From Amaurobius ferox (lineage: Eukaryota > Arthropoda > Arachnida > Araneae > Amaurobiidae): 64,000 bases of DNA. Under the pieces are notes generated by a model, which saw only the letters and a list, made by a program, of their open reading frames with translations, was not told where the DNA came from and did not search any database. The stretch's first letter is position 1. Each line of letters opens with the position of its first letter. Shown here in pieces: positions 22,497 through 34,836 of this stretch. The stretch covers positions 54,854,236 to 54,918,235 of the forward strand of contig OX578137.1 of the NCBI GenBank assembly GCA_951213105.1, given 5' to 3'. Both the position numbers and the translations under genes were made by a program.

Positions 22497-23303
22497 TAAA
22501 AGTAAATATTAAAACAGTTTGAAAAATTGGGGGAGGCATAAAGGAAGGGGGAAAAATTGAATGGAGAGGTGTTTACAGGAACGAATGAAAAAAGGCCGGG
22601 GGGACTGTGACCCCCGATCCCGGTTAAAGCGCTTTTACTCCATGAAACACTCCCGGTGCCTCTGTCTGCCCGAAGCATCCCTCCGTCCGTATATATATAT
22701 ATGCCACTACTTAAATTGGATTTCCAATTTATAATATACTGGAGATTCAATTTAAGTAGTGGTATTTTCAGAAATGTTATCGTTAATCATTTAAATCGAA
22801 GTAGATGTCTTAATACAATAGAAGAGGAACAGCAACACTGTATTAATAAATTACTCCAAGAAGCAGCAAAATGTCATTATCCGCTTTGATATCTAAGACA
22901 CTATGTATACTTGGTCTTTAAGAAGGAAAAAAACTGTTTTACATGATGATTGCATATCGGTGCAGTATCGTTACATGTCGCTTCTATTGGTCCTCGAGCA
23001 TTCTGCTGTATAGTAAGGTTAGGTTTATTTTCATACCGTGAGCCCTTTTGTGCTTCATGGTCTTTTTACTTCGGGATGTTTCATTGATTCCATCAGACGG
23101 AGGGATGCTTCGGGAAGACAGAGGCACCGGGAGTGCTTCCTGGAGCAAAAGCGCTTTAACCGGGAAGGGGGTCACAATCCCCCCCGGCCTTTTTTTTTTT
23201 GTCGTTCCTGTAAAAACTCTCCATTCAATTTTCTCTCCTTCCTTCTTTATGCCTCCCCCCCTCTTTTTTCAAACTGTTTCTGTATTTACATTTTTATATA
23301 TCT
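22494..23303. repeat. Long inverted repeat (about 200-bp arms)
   Basis: The left arm, about 22494-22690, runs from ATATAAAAGTAAATATTAAA through GGGGGAGGCATAAAGG and CCCCCGATCCCGGTTAAAGC to GCATCCCTCCGTCCG. The right arm, about 23092-23303, is its reverse complement with a modest number of changes. The arms are GC-richer than the surroundings, and the spacer is about 400 bp. A transcript across it would fold into a long hairpin. It could be a foldback element or an inverted pair of one dispersed repeat. No protein is recognised in the spacer. Confidence 0.75.
22702..22763. repeat. Short inverted repeat inside the long one
   Basis: CCACTACTTAAATTG and its reverse complement CAATTTAAGTAGTGG flank about 30 bases, giving a 15-bp perfect stem. 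Confidence 0.8.
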
Positions 23304-23397
23304 GCTAAACATAAAAATGCGGCATTGCGCCTTAATATTATGCAGTGTTATAATTATGATTATGTATTTTATGTATAGTATTTTTTAGATATTTTTC

Positions 23398-23465
23398 TAA
23401 TATATATATATATATATATACTATATATATATATATATATATTTATATACTATATATATATATAT

Positions 23466-23509
<44 letters not shown>

Positions 23510-23641
23510 TAAAAAGACAATAACCCTGAAAACCTTACGATTAAGATGAAAACAAGAACAAAAGTATATATATTATGAAAAAATAAAAGTATATAGTATA
23601 TATATTATATATATATACTATATATATATAATATATATACA

Positions 23642-23686
<45 letters not shown>

Positions 23687-23690
23687 CAAT
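23398..23690. repeat. Complex TA microsatellites
   Basis: Several (TA)n runs broken by ACTA, ACACACA and ATAC interruptions; low complexity. Confidence 0.85.
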
Positions 23691-23699
23691 AAGACAAGC

Positions 23700-24780
23700 T
23701 ATTTTGGCTTCTATAGGCAAATTATAATCATAATAGCCACTCAACAAAAAGAATATACAATTTGTTCAGGGAATTTGATTCAGATTTAATATAAAATTAA
23801 ACTTTAGTAATAATTATTGTCTTTTGTGCAATATCTAGTTAAAAAAGGAATTACGGTGTCCATTGTACCATGTGTAAGTGAAAGTAATTCGATAAGGGAA
23901 TGAAATGTTAGTTAGAAACTAGACAAACTCTCACTATGTTAGCTCTAGAAAATTCTTTTTTTTTTCCAGATTGTTAGATTCATTTCTCTAACACGTAAAA
24001 ATATAATCAATTCCCTTAATGCTTTCTCGGCAAGAGAAGATTAACTTCAGGACTTTTCTTTTTTGCTTGAACAAATACAGAAGGGATACATTCATAAAGT
24101 TTTGGTGTACATTGTTTAGAAACAAATCAAAGTTTTCATATTTTTTTTTTCCAGAATCGCACAGCTTAACTTCAAATTATATTTTAAAGGATTTGCAATA
24201 AATGGTCTGTTGAAAGTACAAGAAAAATTATATTTTACATTATGAATGAAAAATAATATGTAAAAATACTATAATCATGTCAGTAACTCAATCGATATAA
24301 CTTCATCTGTATAGGCAGTGGTTTGTTTCTTCTCTCAAACAAGCATTTTTTGTATCCATAAGAAATTCAAACATTTTTCATAAACCTCTTAAATAAATTT
24401 GTTCAAATATTTAAGATCTAGTTCGACATTCTTTAATATTTAAAAAAATTGTATTTCTTAATACACATATACAGCTCTTTCATTAGTATTTATACTTTTA
24501 TTACATGATATTAGGGTGGTGTGTTTAAATCTACAGAAAAATATTTTGTCCAGTATATGAAAATGTAGTATTGCGTATATACTTTAACCATGAGCTGAAT
24601 AAACTCAATAAAGTTGCATAATCTCATTATACAAATATCACTTGCGTTATTAATGTTTATAGAATAATGTTACAACTATGAAAAATACTTCACCGAGTTT
24701 TGCCTTTCTCCAAAGAGAAACAACCTTTACAGGCAGACATTCCTGTTAGGTGAAAGTATGGTGTGTATACTTTTCTGGTC
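23700..24780. other. AT-rich, no gene
   Basis: Only spurious short frames and no recognised element. Confidence 0.5.
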
Positions 24781-24789
24781 ATGGCTGCC

Positions 24790-25200
24790 AGATTTGGCGA
24801 TTCATCGCTAACTTGGAGATTTTTGGAGAGTTTTCGAATATACTAGAAGATCCTAGAGATATAGAATATTCCTGGAAATACGAAAACTTACTAGAAGTTT
24901 TTATGTAGAGTATATAAAGGAGTTATGCCTCAGTTGGAGTGTAATTGACGTGATAGAGCTAAAGTGAATTGGGAGTTACGTCAATGTTTTAAGAATAATA
25001 TTAGTTATTTTGTGAATTAGCTGAGCATTTACTTATTGTTTTATCGTATTTGACAGTTGTTTAGTAATTTTGTAAGATAATTACCGATCTATTCGTTGCA
25101 TATTGTTCATGTTCACACTTATTACTCCTTTTAAACAAGAGCGTTAGTTATCCAGGAATTTGGACTTGAGTACACTAAAAATTCAAAGGAAACGTCGTAA
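24790..25200 (+). promoter_or_regulatory. Promoter-like region, possible LTR remnant
   Basis: Clustered TTC/GAA blocks (AGAATATTCCTGGAA, CTAGAAGATC, ACTAGAAGTTTT; about 24840-24900) resemble degenerate heat-shock-type elements. A good TATA box, GAGTATATAAAGG, with TATATAAA at 24911-24918, follows at a typical distance. Downstream sequence to 25200 has no long ORF. This order is seen in heat-shock promoters and in some retrotransposon LTRs. I could not find a partner LTR or termini, so both remain possible. Confidence 0.35.
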
Positions 25201-25734
25201 GAGTAAAATGACTGAGACACTTATGAAGATCCCAATACACAAACCCGAATGAAATAGTTAAATCTTTATCTAACACGATAGATTTAAAAGGCGATTAACT
25301 CCACTCTTCCACAAAATAGTTGAACAGCGTTGTAAAGGACTTGTAGCTGCTTGGTTTTCGGAGCTGGATGACAGCAACATTGGATAAGAAGCGACGGAAA
25401 AGCATTACTGGGGTGTTGAAAGCAGTAGCATGTAACACCGTAGAGAAATATATGAAGAAATCACACACTAATATGGAAATTGCTAAAAATCGTGCAACAA
25501 TAAAATATGAAATAATGTCAGATGAAATAACGATATTTCATTGCTAAATTACAAACTTTGGAAGATTATCCTTCTTTGTGTCCCTCCCCTTCATCTAGAG
25601 ATATTGTCTCAATCATTTACAGGTACTGCTTCCTTCATCAACATACGCAGGCGTATTTAGGGGTTGAAGGTCAGGGGGTGCCAAAGCATCCACTGTAAAA
25701 ATTGTTATTTAAATTAGCATCATTTTCTGTAGAA
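25201..25734. other. No intact gene
   Basis: A short frame MTETLMKIPIHKPE begins about 25209 and stops early. The next 300 bases hold only broken frames. If the upstream block is an LTR this could be a gag relic, but no gag motif is visible. Confidence 0.3.
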
Positions 25735-25757
25735 TCTATCTATATAAAATTGAAAAT

Positions 25758-25790
<33 letters not shown>

Positions 25791-27158
25791 GAGTCATCAC
25801 TGGAGAACGGCTGAATGAACGGCTTTGATGAAATTTTGTGGATAGCCTAGAAATAGTCCCACTTAAAATTTAGTTCATGTTTGGAGTTTTTGCAATCAGT
25901 GGATCTCGAGATATTAGTAAAAAACAAAATTTTCGTTTGTCTCACCATCACGGGAGAACGGCTGAACCGAATTTGATGAAAATTTGTGAATAGCCTTGAA
26001 ATACTGCCCCATTAATTTGGCCCAAGTTTCGAGTATCTAAGACCAGGGGTTGTCGAGATATTAATGACAAACGAACCTCTTTGCTAGGAGTTCTACTCTC
26101 TAACTCCGTGGTTTATCCAAACGAAAAGCTTGAAAATCGTTTGAAAGTGAATTATAATTTAATCTCTGAGTTTGATAGGAGATTTTTTGCGCTAATTAGT
26201 CACTTTCTGAAAACATGAATTGTTTGAAACATGATTTAAAGGGGAAATCTATCTCCATGGTTAATTTAAAACAAGTTTTTACTGCACAATGAAAAGTATA
26301 AAGAAATCAAAATGGTTATTTAATTTCGCAGTTGATGAGGAAGATTCTATCTTATATCATGTTACTCAGAAATGCAATTAAATTAAATTTGTCTGTTAAT
26401 TTTAATAATTATTTTTTCGATTTGAATTATAAATAAATGGATATAAAAATATATTTTAGAAAAGAACGATTTAATTTTTCTTATAGCATTTTTGACTGGA
26501 TAGTATCAATTACGGTTTTCAAGTTTAAACATTATTATTATTGATATTTTCTGGGATTATTGATTGATTCAGGGATTATTAATATTTTTAAGTTATTACG
26601 CAATTGTTTTATTATGACCAAAATTGTTTAAACTCATATGTTGTACGTTGTACGAGTAATCTTCTACAAATACACGGGTACATCTTTTAATCTACGAGAA
26701 TATAAATAGTACAGGTATATTGGCATATGTTTTGATATATGTTGGCATATATTGGAATCAATTACGACCTTCTGGTATAAGAGTAAGGGGATTATTGATA
26801 TTTTCAATTTATTACGTTATATCTTTTATTTTAGCAAATATGTTTGAGACTCATATTGTAATACTGGTAATCTTCTACTAACACACTGGCATATTTTCTA
26901 ATCTGCGACACTATAAGTAGTACGGGGTTGCATATACTGATTCAATTCCTTTTTTTTGTGAATTTGCTTACAAAAGGGGCCAGGATGTTTTATTCTTCAG
27001 ATCTGCCCGTGAAGATAATTTTGCATAGTGAGAACATATATTCTTAAACTTCTCTTTAGGAGCAATAAATTTAATATTTTAACAGAATTTGCACATGATT
27101 GCGAATCATAAGTGTCTTTATATTATATACTCCGTACGAAGAACGGGTATGCTGCTAG
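25735..27158 (+). mobile_element. Non-autonomous Helitron
   Basis: Begins TCTATCTATATAAAA after A (25734) and ends GCTGCTAG before T (27159): a 5'-TC and a 3'-CTAG at an A/T junction. A small hairpin (CCGT ACGAAGA ACGG, 27132-27146) precedes the 3' end. A (CTGT)n run at 25757-25790 mirrors the tract at the 5' end of the Helitron at 3405-5485. The interior has two diverged copies of a unit of about 145 bp with GAGAACGGCTGAA (about 25793-25930 and 25940-26075) and a second diverged duplication (about 26550-26760 and 26810-26950). No Rep/helicase ORF is present. Confidence 0.65.
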
Positions 27159-29917
27159 TAATTTTATAAAATTGCAAGTGAACTTTCATAGAACGATTGT
27201 GGTTTAAACACAATTGTGAGAAAATTAATACATTTTCGAAGTATTAAAATAATATTAATCACAAAAAATATTGTGTGAATGACCTGTAATACGAATGAAG
27301 GAAATTAACTGGTGTGTATCTTCATTCGACTTCTTCATACCATAACTAATTGTTACGTAACTCGTGGGTATTTTTTTCCAGAGTTACACACACAAAAAAA
27401 ATGAAAATTTTGTCTTGTTGGTCCAATGATCACAATTATAACGTGTTACTCTTCATTTTAAAGGGCTTGAAAAAATCTACAGGTAATTAATAATTGGAGT
27501 TAAGAAATAAGCATTTAATAATAGCCTTTATTAAATTTGCTTTAAAGAAAAGTAATTATCCCTTTGCAAAATTTTTGAGTTAAGCAAATCACGCAACGCA
27601 ATGAATGAATACATTTTAATGTTAACTATACTCCGCCAAAGGTAATTCATAACCCCCCCCCCTTCTATCTAATTACTATTTATTAGAATTTTAGCTCTGG
27701 GGTTGTTGGTAAGATTGATTCTAACATTTTTGATTCAATTTCGATTTCTAAGACCGAATCTCTACTGTTTCTGATCTGAACATTTTGTTGATGAAAGGAA
27801 CTCATAACGCTTTTGTAAAGAATTGTAGTTACTTAAATCTCATGTTTACACCAAGAAAGTACACGTGATTTACATTGTCTACCATAGTTTACAAAATATT
27901 TGCACTTAATATAGTTATAACTTATTGTCTTAAAAATATGCAAATTAAAAAGCTGAAATAAAAAATATTAAAATTATAAATTTATAAATCATTTTGTTTC
28001 ATTATGCAGCATTAAAATCCCTTCTTTTAGCAATGTATGTAAGTTATTATAAATAACACAACTTTCAAACTTTTGTCAGTGATTTTTTTTTACTTCTTCG
28101 TAATTTTGATAAGAAAGAAAACTAATTTTGGGATAATTACTAGATAAGGCCTTTCTCTCTTCAAAGAAAAAAAATAAATTAGAGAGTGTTATTATTTCCA
28201 GTTCTTAATATACTCATGCATGAACTAAGCTAAATTTGTCAAACTATAATAAAATTAATTTGCTGTGTATTATTTTTTGATTTCTGCAAATATCGTATAA
28301 ATTTTCCGAATATTTATTGGTAAAATAATTTTATTATATTAAAATTTTTATGCTAATCAGCATAGAAATAGAATTATTTGAAAATATTCTTGGTTAACAA
28401 TAGAAACAGAGTTATTATAGTCATTCTGTGATAGTTGAAACAGAATTTTGGTTAAAATTACAAATGCATCCAAATATAATTTGATTTGAAATTCAATATG
28501 CGTGTTTTTTTCCGAGCTATTATTCTATGGGAATAGTGAATATATTTTAGTGTTAACGTTTGTTAATTATTTTTTACTGGAAATTACAGCCATGTTCTCT
28601 TAATTTAATTTAAATTTAATCAAAATAATTTTGTATTTTTATGCTACCCAGAGTGTCAAAGTACATATTACGAGAAATTGACATGTATATTGGAATCGAT
28701 ACGTATATAAAAATTGACGTGTAAATAGAAACGAGCATGTATATAGAACATGATATGTTTATAAATCATGAAGTATATATATAAAGCAAATAAAAAATTG
28801 CAACTTTCAAATATTTGAAATTTATTGGATGCTCAGAAACACGATAATTACGCTAAACACAATACTAAATACGATAATTAAAGTTTGGGTAAAATGGTAG
28901 GCGTTTAAACATCAATGAAAACACATTGTGGTTTTAAAATATTTCCAAGTGCGCTACTTTTCCAGGTGCGTTATATTAAGTGAATGCATAAATAAGATTT
29001 CTAAAGTTGTAGATTAAAATAATAATCTAACAGACCGTTCGACAAATTAAATTTAATATAAAATATTACAAAATTAACCTTCTAATAGAATACTACTAAT
29101 TTAATAATTGCTTTTAAATATGAAAACGAGACACAGTACTTCATAATAACAATCTTGTTTTCTTGACAGATCTTATATATAGGCATAATGGCAAATAGTC
29201 TTGTACGATACAAATCTAAATTCTACAACCTCTAAAGTTAAAAACAAATAATTTTACCTGCTGACATACCTAGCTGCAAATGTAGTATCGCATTCTCTTT
29301 CCTGTTTTGAAATCAAAAATCACTCTTATTCTTAACAACTCTATATATTTTTAATCATTTACAAACCAAAAACGGTACTTTTACTGTGAAACTTAATTTC
29401 ACCAGTCTTCGACACATCAAATACAAATATATTAACAACTTTTAGGGGAAATTACATAATTTTACCCAGAATTGGACGATAATTTTGACCTGGATAGATA
29501 ACAGCAAAGAATACTGCTATATCCTGATTTCAAGTAAATTTTTAAGTTAGAAACGTGCGATACAATTTTTTATGTTTATATATTAAGACAATTTTTATAA
29601 TTTTGAACATAGTAATAATTCAACACGAAACATTAGACGCCGCAACTGTGCACTTTGTAGCAATAAACGAAAATACATTAATATATAAAATGATTATAAT
29701 TAACACCATATTTCCAATCACTTGAAGAGGTTAACAACTACAAGAAACCAAAAACATAATTGCATTGAAGTCGAAAGCTGATATTTCTTATTATCTACTC
29801 CAAATAAAAGAAACACCTCAATAAGAATAATACACTTTTTGATAAGGATAAGAAAAACTTGAGCAAACGTATAAAAGTGCAAATAACACAATAATGAAGA
29901 ATAAAGTTGGTCGGGCC
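27159..29917. other. AT-rich, no gene
   Basis: About 2.7 kb without a credible ORF or repeat structure. It includes a ten-base C run near 27652. Confidence 0.5.
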
Positions 29918-30305
29918 TGATGTGTTTTGGCGCTCGCCAATCTTGAGTGTTATTTCTCGTTTTCTGATTAGTTGAACTGTTCTCCATGCTGCTTTATGAT
30001 TGGCTCTCTCTTTTTGAAGGTCTTGGGTATATAATCCCCCCAGCTTTTGTCTTTCGCGCCCATTCTTCTTTTGGACTTCGGGTTTGTTAGTTCTTGCACC
30101 AACGAAGGGGATCCAAAGTATTCTCGAAATAGCTGTGTGCTGCATTATTGTGTTATTCGTGCTTTTATATGTTACTACAGAAACACCTATCCAGAGACAT
30201 CTATCCAGAATATGTGAATATTTATTGCTATTTTCAATATTCAATAAAATTATGTTTGTGTTTTAAAAAGTTTTTATTATCACATTTGGATAAAAAAAGT
30301 GCTCA
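29918..30305 (+). repeat. Possible solo LTR with promoter
   Basis: From TGATGTGTTTTGGCGCTCGCC the sequence runs through a CAAT-like TGATTGGCTC (29998-30007) and a TATA box GGGTATATAATCC (about 30026-30038). It then has a C/T-rich start region and an AATAAA at about 30243-30248. This is the U3-R-U5 order of an LTR. Exact termini and a target duplication were not found. The overlapping antisense frames of 89 and 149 residues have no recognisable domain. Confidence 0.35.
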
Positions 30306-31107
30306 ATTTAAAATTTTTGGAAAATCTGCTATCTTAAAGTAAGTTTATTCATACCTGGGGATTTTATTTTAACACCGTCAAGTACTCAATCGAGCATAAA
30401 AACTAATCACAACTTTTCTTTATTAGGTGCTAATATGATTAATGACAAAAGTAATTAGGAGGGCGATCATTAAGTTTTGATTAAAATTGAATACCGAGTT
30501 AAAAGCTTTTCTTCTATTTGAAAAGCGTTTTTATATTATCTTGTATGTCACAAACCGTAACGTGTGAAATCTTTGAACAGAATGTTTGAGCCGAACTATT
30601 AAATGTTTTACTGTAATATATCGCTCTTTCAGAACCAGTGAATGTTTTCCTTTAATGTCACTTTTTAATAACTTGAATTTACAAACATGAACTATTAATG
30701 GGGTAATTTTTTATTGCATATGGAATAACGTTTCTAATCAGAGTAGGTAAAACAGGTTTGCACAGCATGGATACTTCTATATGCTGAAAGTTCTAGCTTC
30801 TTGCTACTACTGCCATTAACGGCTATTTGTTGCTTATTACTTTTGACCAGAGCGAAACGGGCTTACCAATTCTGATTGCAGTCTTGAAAATCATTTTTAC
30901 AAGATATTGAATGCCTGTTATGAGCAAGTTTTATAACTATGGAATTAAAGTTAAATTAATTATCTAAGTCAATTCGCATTAACAAATAGTTTTAGATTTT
31001 GGATTCGAAAATTATATCAAGCTATCGATTTCAGTCGCGTTTCGCTCTTTCTCAATTACTAGTAATCACTAAATGTAATACTTACACGCTTTTGTCGATA
31101 GCAAGTT
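30306..31107. other. No gene seen
   Basis: AT-rich with no recognised feature. Confidence 0.5.
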
Positions 31108-31170
31108 TTAATTGTTGTTGTTCGACTCAAACCGTCTGACTCACCAGAAGTGAGGTTTAATTGTTGGCAT
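31108..31170 (-). repeat. SINE 3'-end fragment
   Basis: TTGTTGTTGTTCGACTCAAACCGTCTGACTCACCAGAAGTGAGGTTTAATTG matches, on the minus strand, the 3' end of the SINE seen at 46576-46640 (TTGTTG tail, then ACCGTCCGACCTACCAGAAAGG). It is severely 5'-truncated. Confidence 0.55.
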
Positions 31171-31259
31171 CGAAAGGATATTAAATTGTGCATTCGTCAT
31201 ATTTGAGAGGTAATGTTGTTTAACTTTAAAAAACCCTTTGCATTATCTGCCCTATTTTT

Positions 31260-31650
31260 TTCGTTGCTCTGGAAATTTAGGCAGATCGAATGAGATAGAA
31301 ATCAAAATTCTAGCTAGTGAAACACTAAATGATTTTGTAATCTTTTAATATACATTTTCATTGCTCTCTCCTTTCGAATTTTCAAAACATTCGATTTTTC
31401 TAGGTGATCTGGAAGCCGAGACGAGTTGAATTGTATCAAAACCAATATTTTAGCTAAAGTTGGAGGTTCTCGATACTTAAGCAAAGTAATTTTGAGCTTT
31501 TAATTACCCTTTTGCACCCTCACCCCGAATTCGAAAGTTTAAAATTTTAGATATTTGTCTTAGTCAAAGCCGAGACGGATCGTAAGACACCAAAACCAAG
31601 AGAGCTATAGTGGAAATTTTCGATAATTTATACACATGACCACCCTCATT
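31260..31650. repeat. Three diverged tandem units
   Basis: A phrase of the type AGCCGAGACGRRTTG...ATCAAAACCAATATTTTAGCTA...GTTCTCGATA recurs near 31285, 31405 and 31565, with CTTTCGAATTTTCAAAA-like spacers. The units are about 120-170 bp and strongly diverged. Confidence 0.5.
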
Positions 31651-31659
31651 CAGTTAGAC

Positions 31660-32639
31660 ATTTACTTCAGTTCTAAAAATAGATATTGCTATTTGATAAA
31701 AATATTATAATTATAATTCAGAACTGATGGTACTCAATTTAACTGAAGTATTAATTTTCTCTTTTGAAAACGTATGTCTTTTCGAAGTAAAGGTATCTGT
31801 CTTGTGGATATAACTACCTTGCAGCTCCATATAATACGGCTTTTCCCATAGTTTTAGCCATCAATGAAATACTAACCGTAAATATACCGTAAATATACTG
31901 TAAATGTAGCGTAAATACACAGTACATAACCGTAAATCAAATCGACCATTTCCCAAATTATTTAAGTTAAAATGTCAATATTTTGCATCATGTAAAAACC
32001 ACTTCATAGATAAGCATAAACTTTTGTTTTTTACATCTAATTATATATATATATACATATTGGTTAATTCCTTAACATGGAGTAAATAAAATAAAATTAA
32101 ATGATCAAAATGTTGTGATAAATTAGCTTTAAAAATCCTCTTTAAAGAACTGCGTTCTGAATAAACCTCCATATTTCTTCCACCGATAGAAACTACTTAC
32201 CATTGCTGAAAAGTAAATGCAAATAATGATTAAAGATTATTTATTTAAATTCATTTTGATTTTAATTACTTATTATTACAAAAACATGCTCGTTATGTAT
32301 TGAAATAATAATTTTTACTATTTTCAAACAATGTGAAACTTAGAGAGTCAGAAAAGCGTTGTTCTTGACAGTAGCATGCCGTAATAAATTTTTTAAACTC
32401 TCGACAGATGAACATACAGATGTGTGTACCTACCTTGGAATTGCCTGAACAGACTCAGAAAACCCCGGGGGCAAGCATCACTAAAGAGATTTGGAAGGTC
32501 AGGAAGGCGTGAAGGAATACCTTCGGTGCACATCTGAGTAGTTGCACAGATATGGCGTTGGCATGCGAAAACAACACCAGTAAATTTCCTCCTTTTTTAC
32601 TTTCCTTGAGATATTTTAAAAGTAATTTTTGATCCTGAG
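31660..32639. other. No gene seen
   Basis: AT-rich sequence with a short (TA)n tract near 32043. No coding signal. Confidence 0.45.
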
Positions 32640-33180
32640 TTTAAAGCGACTGCACAGCAAATTTGGTGAATCCACAGAAAATATAACTACCCCCACTTCG
32701 TAACAAATTAGAGCTCATGAAGCAATTTGTAAAGCCGATAGTGGAAAGTGGAAAATGTTATCAATATATTGTTACACAATATCCTTCCTTGTTTTGTGCC
32801 ACGATAGATGAAGAAAATTCATGCAATTCAAATAAGAAAAATAGCAAAAAATTTCCAATTTTGAACAAAGTATAACAGATGCAGAAAAAGAAGCATGGAA
32901 TGGATTTACAAATGTTACCAAAATTTTTGTGGATATCGATAGAAATTTTAATTACAGAGAAATCGTAGCTGCTATGGTACAGTTCAAGATGGCAAGTTCA
33001 AGATGCAATATGAGCATCTAAGTCCATTTCCTATATGATCATTTAGATAATTTTACAAAAATTTAGGTGCCATGAGTAGTATCGAGGACGATGGTATAAG
33101 CTTTTAATGGCTAGTTTTTGTTGGTGTTTAAGAAGAGAGACTGATTTAGAAAGTAACAAAAGCAAATCCTTAAAAGAAAG
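32640..33180 (+). pseudogene. Decayed arthropod repeat-associated ORF
   Basis: With frameshifts and stops allowed, the region reads FDPEFKATAQQIW, then TDAEKEAWNGFTNVTKIFVDI, NYREIVAAMVQ, SRCNMSI.VHFLYDHLDNF and FCWCLRRETD. This series (a W.+F..VV+.F block, then CNMS.KVHFL.SHLD, then a CW.L+R+ end) is one I recall from an uncharacterised protein family present in many copies in spiders and insects. At least five breaks make it a pseudogene. The biochemical role of the family is unknown to me. Confidence 0.45.
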
Positions 33181-33253
33181 AGTTATTGCTCTAAGCAAAC
33201 AGTTGCTTTAGATTGTAAATAGTAGTAAAAATTATAACACAATAGAGTCTGAA

Positions 33254-34055
33254 GGGGACGGTGGACGTTGAAATGAGCAAAAATCGACTAAAAAAAGTTT
33301 TTTTTTTTCAATATATAACATTGTTTTACACATTTAACCTTTTGCTTACGGGTGGGACAGTGTCCATCCCAAACGAAGAACCTTCCAAAAAGACATGTAT
33401 TTGACATACCCTATCCCAAACAGTTCGATCCCCCTTTGCAGATATTGGCGTCTATGGGATAGGGTATGTCAGATGCCTGTCTTTTTGGGAGGTTCTTCAT
33501 TTGGGATGGACGCTGTCCCACCCGTAAGCAAAAAGTTAAATGCATTTTTTTCGAAACGGAATTTTCAAAGGTTTTACATTTTTAAAATGCTCCATGCGTC
33601 TTAATTTTTGTTTGAAATACATGAAATTTGGTAAGAAGACAGCTTTCATACTTTTTAATGAAACTGGGTATGCATTTTATAATTGAACTTTATTAAGGTA
33701 ATTAAAAGTGAATAATAACCCAATCAAATGCTGAAAATTAAGTTTTAATGCAGAAAAATATTTTTAAAAAATTAACTTTCTAAGGGATTTAAAAATGAAT
33801 ACCCAAATTTGTGTATAATGTGCTTTTGAGTAATCATAGTGTAAAATTAATCAAGAATGTGAACAAATGGCAGGCAAGGAGCATTTTCAAATTTTTGTTA
33901 AAAAAATTAAATTAAAAAAAAAATGCAAAATTATAACAAAATTGAAAAAAATCTTGATGGTATTGTATATTATAATGTTAAAAGGAACATTTATACAAAT
34001 TTTCATGTTTCTAAGTCAATAAATAAATAAAACAATGTCAATGTCCACCGTCCCC
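33254..34055. mobile_element. Non-autonomous TTAA transposon (Kolobok-like MITE)
   Basis: GGGGACGGTGGACGTTGA at 33254 is matched by its reverse complement at the right end (34038-34055) with one difference. TTAA follows at 34056-34059; the left flank reads TGAA, one change from TTAA. The 802-bp length includes a 198-bp nested MITE plus its extra TTAA, so the original was about 600 bp. No ORF is present. The G-rich tip and TTAA target resemble the Kolobok at 17518, but the termini differ, so the class is probable, not certain. Confidence 0.65.
33338..33535. mobile_element. piggyBac-like foldback MITE
   Basis: A nearly palindromic 198-bp element lies between TTAA (33334-33337) and TTAA (33536-33539). 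It begins CCTTTTGCTTACGGGTGGGA and ends TCCCACCCGTAAGCAAAAAG, and its arms of about 85 bp are separated by about 30 bases. TTAA plus a CCYTTT tip is typical of piggyBac-type MITEs. The small frame across it is not a gene. Confidence 0.75.
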
Positions 34056-34059
34056 TTAA

Positions 34060-34790
34060 GCTTATATTTATAATTAGCTAGACTTTTTATATACCGTCAT
34101 CTGTAAAACAACGTATGCAATGAGGAATAAAATATATGTATGTTTTGAAGCTTATATACATAAATTGAAAATTTTTAGCAACAAAGTTCTCATTCGTAAA
34201 CATGTGTACTTCACTTTACAATAGGATATAATATGTAACGTGTGTTTCCAGCATGGTGTTTGTGCAGTAATTTAATAAAATATAAGTGTTCAGTAGCATA
34301 CACAACATCTACAAATGTAACTTAAAATAAAAAACGTAATAAATTGAAATAGCTTTCATAAATGTTAAATCAAATTTTCCGGGTTTTGCATATGAAACTC
34401 AACAGACATTACATAAATCAATCCAAACATTAATATGATTGCAGGCCATTTTCCTAGAATAACATCGCAATAACTTTATGTTTAAGGCGTGATATTAAAG
34501 TAAATTTGTGAGGCGTCTCTGGTGAACCATGAAAAGAAATGTTCAGCATTAGTTCATTTAACAGTCTAGTTCATTTAGCAGGAAAGTAAGCGCGAAATAT
34601 GTGACATCATAAATATAATTTGAATGCGAAACTTAATGAAATGTGTTCTTAATATTTAATCAAAATTAACGTTGATGAAATAAGTTGATTATCTTTAGTG
34701 TACATTGCTTCCATTAAAGATGTACCCAATCATATATAACTTCATATCAAGAATTTTTGCACCATATATATATGGTTCATAAATAAATAA

Positions 34791-34836
<46 letters not shown>

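Noticed and set aside
22442..23747. CRISPR-like or coding interpretation of TA arrays and IYIYIY frames
   Set aside because: Plain microsatellites with no spacer structure, in a eukaryotic transposon-rich context.
29795..30244. 149-residue minus-strand frame as a gene
   Set aside because: No recognised domain, low-complexity hydrophobic end, and the plus strand reads as an LTR-like promoter/polyadenylation unit.
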